From: Massilia niastensis DSM 21313
GTDB lineage: Bacteria > Pseudomonadota > Gammaproteobacteria > Burkholderiales > Burkholderiaceae_D
DNA: 64,000 bases
Reading direction: 5' to 3'
Assembly (NCBI RefSeq): GCF_000382345.1
Contig: NZ_KB908081.1
Location: forward strand, 62,001-126,000
Positions 1-11,950 of the stretch are shown in pieces; positions within the stretch are counted from its first letter, which is position 1, and each line of letters begins with the position of its first letter. The notes below the pieces were generated by a model that saw only the letters and a program-made list of their open reading frames with translations, was not told where the DNA came from and did not search any database. Both the position numbers and the translations under genes were made by a program.

Positions 1-197
1 TGTTCGGCCATGCTCATGCCGCTGCCATGGAAGTTCAGCACGAGCGGATAGGCCTTCTGCGGCTGGCTGGCATAGGAGGCCGGGGTGTAGACGAGGTAGC
101 GGCGCTTTTCCTCCTTGTGGAGGAGGGAGGTGACCTGCGCCAGCGCCGGCAAGGAGGCGCAGGCGAGGAGGAGGAGGAGGCTGATCAGGATTTTCAT
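1..197 (-). CDS. Exported alpha/beta-hydrolase (LpqC/PHB-depolymerase-like esterase), 5' part only
   Basis: Only the first 65 codons are in the window; the gene runs off the left edge. The protein starts with a typical Sec signal peptide (Lys, then a Leu-rich core, ending in LPALAQ). It continues with a beta-strand-rich stretch, RRYLVYTPASY, and YPLVLNFHGSGMS, the HG-x-G oxyanion-hole region seen in feruloyl-esterase/polyhydroxybutyrate-depolymerase-like hydrolases of the LpqC type. The catalytic nucleophile elbow lies outside the window, so substrate and activity cannot be judged. The family call is inference from the N-terminus alone; another secreted alpha/beta-hydrolase is possible. Confidence 0.6.
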   Translation of the reverse strand, partial: MKILISLLLLLACASLPALAQVTSLLHKEEKRRYLVYTPASYASQPQKAYPLVLNFHGSGMSMAE

Positions 198-284
198 TGT
201 GCGTACCCGGAAAAAGTGGATGAGTACGCAGGATAGGAAGACGGTGGTGAAACCGCGGTGAAATCCGGCGGATTTCGGCGCGGC

Positions 285-1505
285 TCAGGGGAGGCGCAGT
301 GGGACGATGTCGACCCGGTAGGCCGTTGCGCCGGCGTGGAAGCTCAGTTCCCAGCGCATGGCGCCGGCGATGCGCCGGAGCAGATTCTGGCCGTGCAGGA
401 AGCCCTGCATCGTGCCTGCCCGGCCAGGCGCGACCGTGTTTTCAAGGCTGAGCACCCCATTCGCAAACGACAGCCGCAGCCGGGAATCCGGCCCTCCATG
501 GAACAGGGCATTGCCCAGGCAATTATTGATGAGCAGCCTGGACAAATGGCGGTTGCCCAGGACCTCCAGCCGGTCGGGCAGATCGAGCGCCAGGCGTTCG
601 TCGTCCCAGTCGCCGCTGTCCAGCAGGCGCAGCAGGCCTTCCTCGATACAGCCGCGCAGGTCGAGCGGTTCGTGCGCGATGTGCTCGGCGCGCGCCAGGG
701 CGAACAGCACGTCGATGGTATTCCCGATTTCATCGATGCCCGCCCGGAGCTGCGCCACTTCCTGCCTGCCCAGTGGGCGCGATGCCGCCTGGACGACGCT
801 GTTCTTCATGACCGTGAGCGGTGTCCGCAGTTCATGGCTGACATCGCGCGTGAAGGCGTGCTCGCGCGCCAGCGCCGCGTGCAGTTCCGCAATCGTGGCG
901 CCCAGCTTCTCCGCCAGGTAGCCGATCTCGTCGCGCCGCCGCCGCGCGCTGAGCGCGACGGCGCCGTCCGGGGTCAGGCTGCGCACCTCGTGCGCCAGTA
1001 CCTGGAGCGGCAGCACCAGGCGCCTGGAGATCAGGTAGGCCAGCAACAGCGCGAGACCGGTCAGTCCCAGCGCGACGAAGATCAGCACCCCGCCGACGTC
1101 CTGGATGAGTTTCGACACCACCAGCAGCGGGGCGACGTCGGCCAGCAGGTAGAGGCGCGGCTGCGGACCGGCGGGGAGGTCGAGCGTGCGCAGGTGATAG
1201 TGCTGGCCCGAGTCGGTGAATATCTCGGCAGTCCGGCGGCCCGCGACGACCTGTTCGCGCACGAGGGCCGGCAGCGCTTCCAGGCTGGCGTAGGCGCGGA
1301 TCAGGTCGTTGGCCGGCGGCCCGACCTCGCCATGCAGGCGGAAATGCGCCGTCATGGCAGCCGCCTCGCGCTCCAGGAGCCGCTCGACCACCATGTCCTC
1401 GGTCACGTAGGAAATCACCAGCGCGAGCGCGGTATAGCAGATGCAGATCAGGACCGTGAAGCCGGCCAGCGCTGCGAACAGGCCATGGCGGATCGAGCTA
1501 AACAT
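285..1505 (-). CDS. Membrane sensor histidine kinase
   Basis: A 406-residue two-component sensor. TM1 lies at about residues 9-33, a periplasmic sensor loop at about 34-135 and TM2 at about 137-160, followed by a HAMP linker and a HisKA domain with the phosphoacceptor in SHELRTPL (His224). The ATPase half keeps an N-box (NNCLGNALFHGG, about 327-338) and a late G-box-like HGQNLLRRIAG (371-381). The usual DxGxG box between them is replaced by ENTVAPGRAG. The start codon overlaps the last 8 bases of the OmpR-type regulator upstream, so the two are translationally coupled and probably a cognate pair. The signal sensed is unknown. Confidence 0.88.
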   Translation of the reverse strand: MFSSIRHGLFAALAGFTVLICICYTALALVISYVTEDMVVERLLEREAAAMTAHFRLHGEVGPPANDLIRAYASLEALPALVREQVVAGRRTAEIFTDSGQHYHLRTLDLPAGPQPRLYLLADVAPLLVVSKLIQDVGGVLIFVALGLTGLALLLAYLISRRLVLPLQVLAHEVRSLTPDGAVALSARRRRDEIGYLAEKLGATIAELHAALAREHAFTRDVSHELRTPLTVMKNSVVQAASRPLGRQEVAQLRAGIDEIGNTIDVLFALARAEHIAHEPLDLRGCIEEGLLRLLDSGDWDDERLALDLPDRLEVLGNRHLSRLLINNCLGNALFHGGPDSRLRLSFANGVLSLENTVAPGRAGTMQGFLHGQNLLRRIAGAMRWELSFHAGATAYRVDIVPLRLP

Positions 1506-2199
1506 GGTCCGCCGCGCCCAGCGCCAGCCGGTAGCCGAGGTGGGGAATGGTCGCGATCATCTTCTGCCCGCTGGCCAGTTCCAGTTGCTTGCGCAGGGCA
1601 TAGATATGCGATTTGAGGGCGTCGCTGTCCGGCGGATTGGCGCCCCACAGCGCGTGCACCAGCGCGGAGCGCGCCACGGCATGCGGGCAGGCGTCGCACA
1701 GCATGAACAGGATCCGGAAACCCGCCTGCGTCAGCGGCACCGGGACGCCGTCGTACAGGGCGCGCTTTTCCCGGGGCAGGAGGGTGAGGGGGCCGATGCG
1801 CAGCTCCTGGCTGACGTGCAGCTGTCCGCGCCGCGCCAGCGCCTCGCAACGCAGGGCGACTTCGCGCAGGTCGAACGGCTTGGTCAGGTAATCGTCCGCG
1901 CCGCCCCTGAAGCCGCGCGCCTTGTCCTCGAAGGCGTCGCGGGCGGTCAGCATCAGCACCGGCACGTTGCGCGGCGCCCGCGCCTTGATCGCCTGGCACA
2001 CCTCCAGCCCGTCCAGGTCGGGAAGATTCAGGTCGAGCAGGACCACATCGTAGGCTTCGCGCGTCGCGAGCTCGATGGCGAGCCCGCCGGTGGCGGCATG
2101 GTCGGTCTGCCACTTCAGGCCGTCCAGGAACTCGACGATCTGGCGCGCGATCGTCGGGTGATCTTCCACCACCAGGATGCTCAGGGAGCCGCGCTGCAT
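1498..2199 (-). CDS. OmpR-family response regulator
   Basis: A 233-residue regulator. The receiver domain (about 6-120) has the acidic pair at Glu12-Asp13, phosphoacceptor Asp56 in VVLLDLNLPD and the conserved Lys in LTKPFD. The C-terminal winged-helix DNA-binding domain (about 130-228) ends in the family-typical IPHLGYRLAL. It lies 10 bp downstream of the TPR response regulator and overlaps the kinase gene by 8 bp, so the three probably form one transcript. The partner kinase is inferred from this overlap. No target genes can be assigned from the sequence. Confidence 0.92.
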   Translation of the reverse strand: MQRGSLSILVVEDHPTIARQIVEFLDGLKWQTDHAATGGLAIELATREAYDVVLLDLNLPDLDGLEVCQAIKARAPRNVPVLMLTARDAFEDKARGFRGGADDYLTKPFDLREVALRCEALARRGQLHVSQELRIGPLTLLPREKRALYDGVPVPLTQAGFRILFMLCDACPHAVARSALVHALWGANPPDSDALKSHIYALRKQLELASGQKMIATIPHLGYRLALGAADHV

Positions 2200-2209
2200 G
2201 AACGGCGGC

Positions 2210-3838
2210 TCAGGTCGAGATGCCGTACTTGCGCTTGGCCGCCGCGAACTCCTCGGCCAGCGCTCCCAGGCGCGGGTGCCGGGGATCGTAGGCGTGGATC
2301 TTGTGCAGCTGCTCGGCGAAGACTTCGCCGAGCTGGTGGTCCCATCCCAGCTCGTTCACCTGGCGCAGGATGCCTCCCGCCACCGCCACGATCACCTGCA
2401 GGTTGTTCGGCGCCATGTGCAGCGCTTCGAGCAGGGTCTGGACCGCGCCGCGCACATCGCCCATGTTGCGCTTCTCGTCCGCCACGCCCAGCAGGATCTG
2501 GGCCTGGGCCTTGAGCTGCTGGCCCATGCCGTCGGCCAGGTCCGGACGGCCGGCCTTGACGAACACGCCGATCGCCTGGTCCACCGACACGCCGCTGCCG
2601 ACATCGTTCATCACGGTCAGCATCACGTCGGACGCCTGTTCGTCGAGCCGGTGCGCAAGGCAGGCGCGCGCCAGGCCGAGCTTCAGGTTCGAGGACAGCC
2701 CGCTGCTGCCGCGCACCGCGCCGACCGCCGCCATCAGGTCGCCGACGGCCGCCGCGGGATTCCCGGCCTTGTCGTTGAGCAGGGCGCTCGAATACGCCTT
2801 GCAGGCATCGGCATTCGGATTGCCGCGCAGCGCACGCTCGAGGTCGCGGATCACATTCCCCGCCTGCAGCACGTCGCCGCGATGCACCAGGGCCTTGACC
2901 AGGTTGACGTGGTCTTCGGGGTTGCGGAATTCGGAATAGCGCGCCTTGGTGACGACCTGGCGGAAGTTCTTTTCCGCCGCATCGAGGTCGCCCGCCTCGA
3001 GCGCGACCTCGCCCAGCTTGCGCAGGCGGCGCACCACGTAGGGCGAGACCGCGACCGCGCCCTCCAGCACCTTCTGGGCTGCGGCCAGCTCGCCGCCGGC
3101 CTCGAAGCAGCGCGCCAGCAGGTCGTAGGCCGCCATCAGGCGCGGATTGCCCTCGATCAGCTGTTCGAGCGTGGCGCGCGCCTCGTCCATCCGGCCCTGC
3201 GCGACCATGGTGCGCGCCAGGCCCAGGCCGGCCCAGCCGAGCGGACGCTCGGACAGCACTTCGCGGTAGACCGAGGCGGCTTCGCCATGTTCGTTGAGCG
3301 CGGTATGCAGGTCGGCGCGCAGGCGGGCGAAGTCGAGGGCGAGGCGCGGATGGGATTTCTCGCCCTGCCCGCAGCTGCGGATGGCGTCGCGCAGCCGCCC
3401 CTGGGCCGCCTGCTGCCAGGCCGGGAGCAGGGCGACGCGGCGCTCCAGCGCACGCTTGATGCGGCCGCCGAGCATGTCGGCGGTGAAGGGCTTCAGGATG
3501 TAGTCGGTCGGGGCCAGCTCGGCGGCGCTGACCACCTTGCCGTACACGCCCTCCGAGGTGAGCATGATGAAGATCGTCGAGGCCGAGATCAGCTTGTGGT
3601 GGCGCAGGTCTTCCAGCAGTTCCTGGCCGTCCTGGCCTTCGCCCGATCCGCTGGCCAGGTCGTATTCGCACAGGATGATGTCGTAGGCGCGGCGGCCCAG
3701 CTGCCGGATCGCCGTGTTGGCATTGATCGCGTACTCGACCTTCGGGATTCCGGCCTGGTTGAGCATGTTCTGCAGGCTGGTGCGCATGCCCGGATTGGGA
3801 TCGACCACCAGGACCGCCAGGTTCGCATTGTCTTGCAT
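2210..3838 (-). CDS. Response regulator receiver protein with TPR repeats
   Basis: A 542-residue cytoplasmic protein. A receiver domain (about 6-130) is followed by a long alpha-helical region of tetratricopeptide repeats (about 150-540). No DNA-binding or enzymatic output domain is visible, so it probably signals through protein contacts. In the receiver, the position normally holding the phosphoacceptor Asp reads ILCEYDL: Glu58 replaces Asp, although Asp60 is two residues on. The conserved Lys of ILKPF is kept. The start at 3838 was chosen because GGAAGG lies 5 bases upstream and the receiver fold begins immediately; a longer frame to 4030 would run into the purL promoter. First gene of the operon with the OmpR regulator and kinase. 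Confidence 0.85.
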   Translation of the reverse strand: MQDNANLAVLVVDPNPGMRTSLQNMLNQAGIPKVEYAINANTAIRQLGRRAYDIILCEYDLASGSGEGQDGQELLEDLRHHKLISASTIFIMLTSEGVYGKVVSAAELAPTDYILKPFTADMLGGRIKRALERRVALLPAWQQAAQGRLRDAIRSCGQGEKSHPRLALDFARLRADLHTALNEHGEAASVYREVLSERPLGWAGLGLARTMVAQGRMDEARATLEQLIEGNPRLMAAYDLLARCFEAGGELAAAQKVLEGAVAVSPYVVRRLRKLGEVALEAGDLDAAEKNFRQVVTKARYSEFRNPEDHVNLVKALVHRGDVLQAGNVIRDLERALRGNPNADACKAYSSALLNDKAGNPAAAVGDLMAAVGAVRGSSGLSSNLKLGLARACLAHRLDEQASDVMLTVMNDVGSGVSVDQAIGVFVKAGRPDLADGMGQQLKAQAQILLGVADEKRNMGDVRGAVQTLLEALHMAPNNLQVIVAVAGGILRQVNELGWDHQLGEVFAEQLHKIHAYDPRHPRLGALAEEFAAAKRKYGIST

Positions 3839-3995
3839 CTTCACCTTCCACCCGTGCGCGCGACAGGCGCGCTTCTCGTTATTGTCTGACGTAAAGATAC
3901 CGGTAAGCATCGCCCGGATCAAGGAATCTGCATTGTCCATGGGGCCTGGGCGCCGGCCTCGGCTGATCGAGGGCCCGGCCCATAGGGCAAGGCTG

Positions 3996-4001
3996 TATAA
4001 T
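3996..4001 (+). promoter_or_regulatory. Putative -10 element of purL
   Basis: A perfect TATAAT hexamer, with TG directly upstream, lies 53 bases before the purL start codon. No convincing -35 box is visible 16-18 bases upstream, so this may depend on the TG extension. The site is inferred from consensus only. Confidence 0.45.
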
Positions 4002-4054
4002 AGCGGGCTATCTTCCACCCTAGCAGCCACGCTGCATCAACCGACTGTCCAGCC

Positions 4055-8080
<4,026 letters not shown>

Positions 8081-8100
8081 TCGGTTGACGTCAACACGGA

Positions 8101-8126
8101 AGCGCCTCTGCGGAGGCGCTTTTTTT
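8101..8126 (+). terminator. Rho-independent terminator of purL
   Basis: A perfect 8-bp stem, AGCGCCTC paired with GAGGCGCT across a TGCG loop, followed by six Ts, 20 bases after the purL stop codon. Confidence 0.93.
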
Positions 8127-8153
8127 ATGTCCTGTTTCGACGGTCCATGCCCG

Positions 8154-8807
8154 TCATGGCGTGCGGGCGCTGCCGGCGTCCTGCAGCAGCATGCCGGCAT
8201 GCGTTGCCAGCCAGTCCAGGTCGCGCTCCCTGCCGAGCAGGATCATCCGTGTGTGCAAGTCGTCACGGATGCGGGCGTCGATCTCGCTGCCCAGGCAGCG
8301 CAAGGACTTGTCGCGCAGTTCGACATACAGGAGCTGGTAGCGCCGGGCCAGGGAATGCCAGAGAGCGTGGGCGCCGCGCGACTGGCGCGCTCCGCTGATC
8401 AGGCAGGCGCCGGTATCGAGCCACCAGCGGTAGACGGCAGTCGCGATGCCGCGACCCTGATACGGCACGGCGTACTTCGAGTGCGGCGCGCGCAGGTGGC
8501 GGTCGGCGCGGCGGCTGACTTCCACCAGCCGGTTCAGGACGGTGTAGCCCGCCAGGCAGCGGCGCGCGGCGTCCACCGCGTAGACATAGTGTTCGCCATC
8601 GGCTTCCCGATAGCGGAACACCAGTCCCGGAAAATCGATGCCGATGACCGCAAGCCCATGCAGCGCATCGCCGCGCCGGTGCATGCGCGCGCAAAGCTCG
8701 TCGAGCTCACGCTGCAGCTCGTCCGGTCGCTGGCTGACCTCGATGCGCAGCTCGGCCGGCCGGCCGAACCACGGCATGCCCGCGAACGGGGCGAACAAAG
8801 TATGCAA
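8154..8807 (-). CDS. GNAT-like acetyltransferase-fold protein, function unknown
   Basis: A 217-residue cytoplasmic protein with no signal peptide or membrane segment. The middle contains KYAVPYQGRGIATAVYRWWL, which resembles the acetyl-CoA pyrophosphate-binding loop (Q/R-x-x-G-x-G/A) of GNAT enzymes, preceded by hydrophobic beta-strands (LAVIGIDFPGLVFRY). The favoured start is a TTG with AAAGGA seven bases upstream; the first internal ATG would remove the N-terminal strand. It lies 71 bp downstream of the beta-helix repeat protein on the same strand and is probably co-transcribed with it. The substrate is unknown, and GNAT membership rests on this one motif and the predicted strand pattern. 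Confidence 0.6.
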   Translation of the reverse strand: MHTLFAPFAGMPWFGRPAELRIEVSQRPDELQRELDELCARMHRRGDALHGLAVIGIDFPGLVFRYREADGEHYVYAVDAARRCLAGYTVLNRLVEVSRRADRHLRAPHSKYAVPYQGRGIATAVYRWWLDTGACLISGARQSRGAHALWHSLARRYQLLYVELRDKSLRCLGSEIDARIRDDLHTRMILLGRERDLDWLATHAGMLLQDAGSARTP

Positions 8808-8878
8808 GGGAAGGTCCTTTCTGCGGGATCACGCGTTGAGCTGTCCTGTCGCCGCGATCGCATGCGCGCTGGGCCGGG

Positions 8879-9742
8879 TCAGCTGCCACTCCACCATCCG
8901 CTCAGCAGACGGGCCGGCTTCGAGCTGGCGCGCACCGATGCGCTGGCTTCCCACGCATCGACGTGGACCATCAGGCCGGCATACACGCCATAGCCGGCGC
9001 CGGCCTGGATCTCGTCCTCCGCCTGCAGGCTTTCGCCCGCCCTGATCGCGCCGTGGGCGACGATCGCCCGGCCGGCCTTGATGCCCCAGCCCGCCTCGAG
9101 ATGCCGATGGCAGAGTATGGAGGCCCCTGACTCGATCCCGTGGCCGGCGCGGATGGATTCCAGGCCGGTGATCGATCCGCCGGCGCGCAGGCTCTTGCCG
9201 CAGTCGACGGCGCCGCCGGCGCCGATATCCTGGCCGGAGAAGCAGTTCCCGCCCGCCGCCAGGGCGCCGCCGCAGACAAGCTCCCATTCGGCGCGCACGT
9301 CGCCTGCGGCACGCAGCTTGCCCCGTGTTTCGATGCCCCAGCGTGCCCCGATGCTGCCGCCGGCATCGAGCGTGCCGCCGGAATGGATGCTGCCACCCGC
9401 CTTGATGTCCTCGCCGCTGGCGATCGACTGGCCGGCCCGGATGCCGCCGCCGGCCCGGATCGCGCGTCCGGCGCGCAGCACCGTTCCGACCGCGACGTTG
9501 CCGCGCACTTCCAGGGTCCCGGCGAACACCAGCGCATCGGCCTCGATGGCGTCCACGGCGAGGACCGCGTCGGTTGGCCCGAACTGCGCCAGCAGCCAGC
9601 AGGCGTCATCCACCCGCCCGCCGGCCACCAGCGCATCGAGCAAGGGCTGGTAGTCGCACCCGTTCCGGTGATGCTGCAGGAACCAGCGAAAGCCGTCCAT
9701 GCAGGGACGCTTCGCCTTGACAAAGTTTTTAGTAAGATCCAT
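8879..9742 (-). CDS. Glycine-rich hexapeptide-repeat (predicted beta-helix) protein
   Basis: A 287-residue protein of unknown function. Residues 1-60 form a compact helical module (DGFRWFLQHHRNGCDYQPLL, then a stretch ending in ACWLLAQFGPTDAVL). The rest is a run of about six-residue repeats on the pattern x-I/L-x-A-G-x (for example IRAGGGIRAGQSIASGEDI), which should fold as a solenoid of short beta-strands, as in hexapeptide or bactofilin-like proteins. It has no signal peptide. The start at 9742 was chosen because the module begins there; an upstream ATG at 9820 would add a low-complexity stretch. It is followed by the GNAT-like gene. It could be a structural scaffold, but no function can be claimed. 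Confidence 0.65.
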   Translation of the reverse strand: MDLTKNFVKAKRPCMDGFRWFLQHHRNGCDYQPLLDALVAGGRVDDACWLLAQFGPTDAVLAVDAIEADALVFAGTLEVRGNVAVGTVLRAGRAIRAGGGIRAGQSIASGEDIKAGGSIHSGGTLDAGGSIGARWGIETRGKLRAAGDVRAEWELVCGGALAAGGNCFSGQDIGAGGAVDCGKSLRAGGSITGLESIRAGHGIESGASILCHRHLEAGWGIKAGRAIVAHGAIRAGESLQAEDEIQAGAGYGVYAGLMVHVDAWEASASVRASSKPARLLSGWWSGS

Positions 9743-9882
9743 TTTTTCTCTGAACGCCAACAGCGCGACTGCGCCACCCAACGGTCGGGGAGTATCCGCA
9801 ATTGCGGACGGTTTGACCATTCGGGTCCGCCCCTAAGGGCTTCCCGTACAGGCGGCCGGAGACGGGTCATGGAAAAATCGAA

Positions 9883-10108
9883 TCAGGGTCAGGTCTGTCA
9901 TTCGGACACCGATCGAGCACCTTTGATATATCTCAAAATGCTGATTTGTTTATTCCGAACCCGTCAATGCTCGCCTCGCATTTGTCATCGACATCCGCGC
10001 ATGACGGACCATGCCGGAAAGAGGAAAAATGTTTCAGCTTATCTAAAAGGCGCTTTGGGATTTCGCAAGAATTGTGCGTCCACGTCCGAATGACAGACCT
10101 GACCCTGA
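9883..10108. mobile_element. MITE/REPIN-like non-coding element with 25-bp terminal inverted repeats
   Basis: Positions 9883-9907 and 10084-10108 are perfect 25-bp inverted repeats beginning TCAGGGTCAGGTCTGTCATT. They enclose 176 bases that are less GC-rich than the surroundings and contain no credible gene. The whole unit could fold as one long hairpin. No transposase lies inside and no clear target-site duplication flanks it. Ends rich in GGGTCAGGTCTG resemble elements mobilised by REP-associated tyrosine transposases, but that link is inference. The unit accounts for about half of the gene-free stretch 9743-10201; the rest shows only the terminator at 10154-10184. Confidence 0.6.
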
Positions 10109-10153
10109 ATGCCAGATCGCTTTTCGCTTTTCGCTTGTCCGTGAAAAGCCCAT

Positions 10154-10184
10154 AAAAAAAGCGCCTGCGAAGAGGCGCTTTTTT
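10154..10184 (-). terminator. Rho-independent terminator, symmetric, after the PpiC gene
   Basis: A perfect 12-bp stem, AAAAAAGCGCCT paired with AGGCGCTTTTTT around a six-base loop, 17 bases downstream of the PPIase stop codon. A/T runs on both sides make it functional in either direction. It ends the selO-to-ppiC gene group. Confidence 0.92.
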
Positions 10185-10201
10185 GAGGAGCAATCCAGTA
10201 A

Positions 10202-10978
10202 TTACTGGATCTTGGCCTTCTTGACCAGGCTCTCGCGGTAGGTGGCCAGCTGGCGCTGCTGCAGCTGCTCTGCGACCTGCTGCTTGACTTCTTCCAGTGC
10301 CGGGATCTTGGCTGCACGGGTGTCTTCCAGCTTGATCACGTGGAAGCCGTACTGGGTCTTCACCGGGGTCTCGGTGATGGCGCCTTTTTGCAGCGAGGTC
10401 ATGGCCTTCGAGAACTCAGGCACGTAGGCTGCCGGGCTTGCCCAGTCCAGGTCGCCGCCGTTGGCAGCCGAGCCGTCCTTCGACTGCTTGGCCAGCTCTT
10501 CGAACTTGGCGCCGCCCTTCAGCTTGGTGATGATGGCCTTGGCTTCGTCTTCGGTACCCACCAGGATGTGGCGAGCGTGGTATTCCTTGTCGCCCACCGT
10601 GGACTTGTACTTGTCGTACTCGGCCTTGATGTCGGCATCCTTGACCGGGTTCTTCTTGACGTAGTCCGCCAGCATCGCGTTGATGATGATGCTCTGGCGG
10701 GCGTTGTCGATGGCTGCCTTCACGTCGGCGCGGGCGCCGATGTTCTGCTTGTCGGCTTCCTGGATCAACACTTCGCGGCCGATCAGGTCACGCTTGATGG
10801 CATCACGCAGTTGCGGCGTGTCGGTGGCGCGGCCCTGGGCGACGACTTGCTTGACCAGCTGGTCTACCTTGGCCGCCGGGATCGGCTTGCCATTGACGGT
10901 CGCAACGTTTTGCGCGAGTGCTGGCAAGGCAACCATTGCGGTCATGGCTAACAACAGGCGGGCTGGCTTCAAAATCAT
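10202..10978 (-). CDS. Periplasmic parvulin-type peptidyl-prolyl isomerase (second copy)
   Basis: A 258-residue exported PPIase that assists folding of periplasmic and outer-membrane proteins. A Sec signal peptide ends in LPALAQ. It is followed by a short SurA-like helical N-terminal region (VNGKPIPAAKVDQLVKQ) and a PpiC parvulin domain with HARHILV, GAKFEELAKQSKD, NGGDLDW and the C-terminal GFHVIKLED. The start at 10978 is preferred over one nine bases upstream because AGG then lies nine bases before the ATG and the protein lines up with its paralogue (ILKPARLLLA against TFKPARLLLA). A tandem duplicate of the upstream gene, separated by about 80 bp, and followed by a strong terminator. Confidence 0.93.
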   Translation of the reverse strand: MILKPARLLLAMTAMVALPALAQNVATVNGKPIPAAKVDQLVKQVVAQGRATDTPQLRDAIKRDLIGREVLIQEADKQNIGARADVKAAIDNARQSIIINAMLADYVKKNPVKDADIKAEYDKYKSTVGDKEYHARHILVGTEDEAKAIITKLKGGAKFEELAKQSKDGSAANGGDLDWASPAAYVPEFSKAMTSLQKGAITETPVKTQYGFHVIKLEDTRAAKIPALEEVKQQVAEQLQQRQLATYRESLVKKAKIQ

Positions 10979-11060
10979 TGTTGACATCCTATATAAACTC
11001 GAAAAGTATCGCCGCGGGCGACGAAATCCGGCACCGGTTCAGCGCCGGCGACGGCACATA

Positions 11061-11840
11061 TTACTGCACCTTTGCCTTTTTGACCATTTGCTCCTGGTAG
11101 GCCTGCAATTTCTGCTGGGCCAGGGCATCCTGGATCTGCGGCTTGACTTCCTCCATCGACGGCAGCTTGGCGGCGCGGGTGTCGTCGAGCTTGATCACGT
11201 GGAAACCGTTAGCGGTCTTGACCGGGGTCTCGGTGACGCCGCCTTTTTGCAGCTTGGTGAAGCCAGCAGCGAACTCAGGCGGGAACGAGGCCGGGGTGGC
11301 CCAGTCCAGGTCGCCGCCATTGTTGGCGGTGCCCGTGTCCTTCGACTGCTTGGCCAGTTCCTCGAACTTGGCGCCGCCCTTCAGCTTGGCGATGATCGCC
11401 TTGGCGTCGGCTTCGCTGTCGACCAGGATGTGGCGCAGATGGTATTCCTTGTCCCCGGTCTGGGCCTTGAACTTGTCGTACTCGGCCTTGATCTCCGCGT
11501 CGGTCACCGGGTTCTTGGTGATGTAGTCACGGGCCAGCTGGTTGACGACGATGGCCTGGCGCGCCTGGTCGAGCGCCTGCCTGACTTCCGGCTTCTTGTC
11601 GTAACCCTGCTTGATGGCTTCCTGCATCAGCACTTCACGGGCGATCAGGTCTTTCTTGATCACTTCGCGCAGTTGCGGCGAATCCTGGCCCTGGCCTTGT
11701 GCCACGACCTGCTTGACGACCGCGTCGGCGCGCGACGAGGGGATCGGCTTGCCGTTCACCACAGCGAGGTTCTGCGCGAAGGCGGGGGCCGCGGCAACGG
11801 CGATCAGGGCTAACAGCAGGCGTGCTGGCTTAAAAGTCAT
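11061..11840 (-). CDS. Periplasmic parvulin-type peptidyl-prolyl isomerase (first copy)
   Basis: A 259-residue exported PPIase, co-linear over its whole length with the next gene: same signal-peptide start (MTFKPARLLLA), same VNGKPIPSSRADAVVKQV segment and same parvulin core (HLRHILVDSEADAKAII, GGDLDWATPASF, GFHVIKLDD). Expected role is cis-trans isomerisation of X-Pro bonds and chaperoning in the periplasm. The two copies differ mostly in the N-terminal helical region, which suggests duplication followed by divergence in client binding. The gene lies 110 bp downstream of bolA and may be read from its own promoter. Confidence 0.93.
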   Translation of the reverse strand: MTFKPARLLLALIAVAAAPAFAQNLAVVNGKPIPSSRADAVVKQVVAQGQGQDSPQLREVIKKDLIAREVLMQEAIKQGYDKKPEVRQALDQARQAIVVNQLARDYITKNPVTDAEIKAEYDKFKAQTGDKEYHLRHILVDSEADAKAIIAKLKGGAKFEELAKQSKDTGTANNGGDLDWATPASFPPEFAAGFTKLQKGGVTETPVKTANGFHVIKLDDTRAAKLPSMEEVKPQIQDALAQQKLQAYQEQMVKKAKVQ

Positions 11841-11950
11841 GTGTGTTCCTGTGACGGGAGAGTTGCTTGGACGAGATTAGATTAGTTCTTGTAACTAGCA
11901 GTTCGATCAATTGTCGGAGAGTTTACTTAAATCAGCCTGAAGCCGACCCC

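Noticed and set aside
3839..4030. Upstream extension of the TPR response regulator by 64 codons
   Set aside because: The extension covers the purL -10 region, has no conserved sequence, and a good ribosome-binding site precedes the ATG at 3838.
3880..4054. Purine riboswitch in front of purL
   Set aside because: No conserved purine-aptamer core was seen, and such riboswitches are not typical of betaproteobacteria; the leader is short.
9743..9820. Longer start for the hexapeptide-repeat protein
   Set aside because: The extra 26 residues are not part of the helical module, and the conserved-looking sequence starts at 9742. The evidence is moderate, so the longer form is not fully excluded.
9883..10108. 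CRISPR array or tRNA-like structure in the 9.8-10.2 kb gap
   Set aside because: There are only two inverted copies, not multiple direct repeats with spacers, and no cloverleaf can be drawn.
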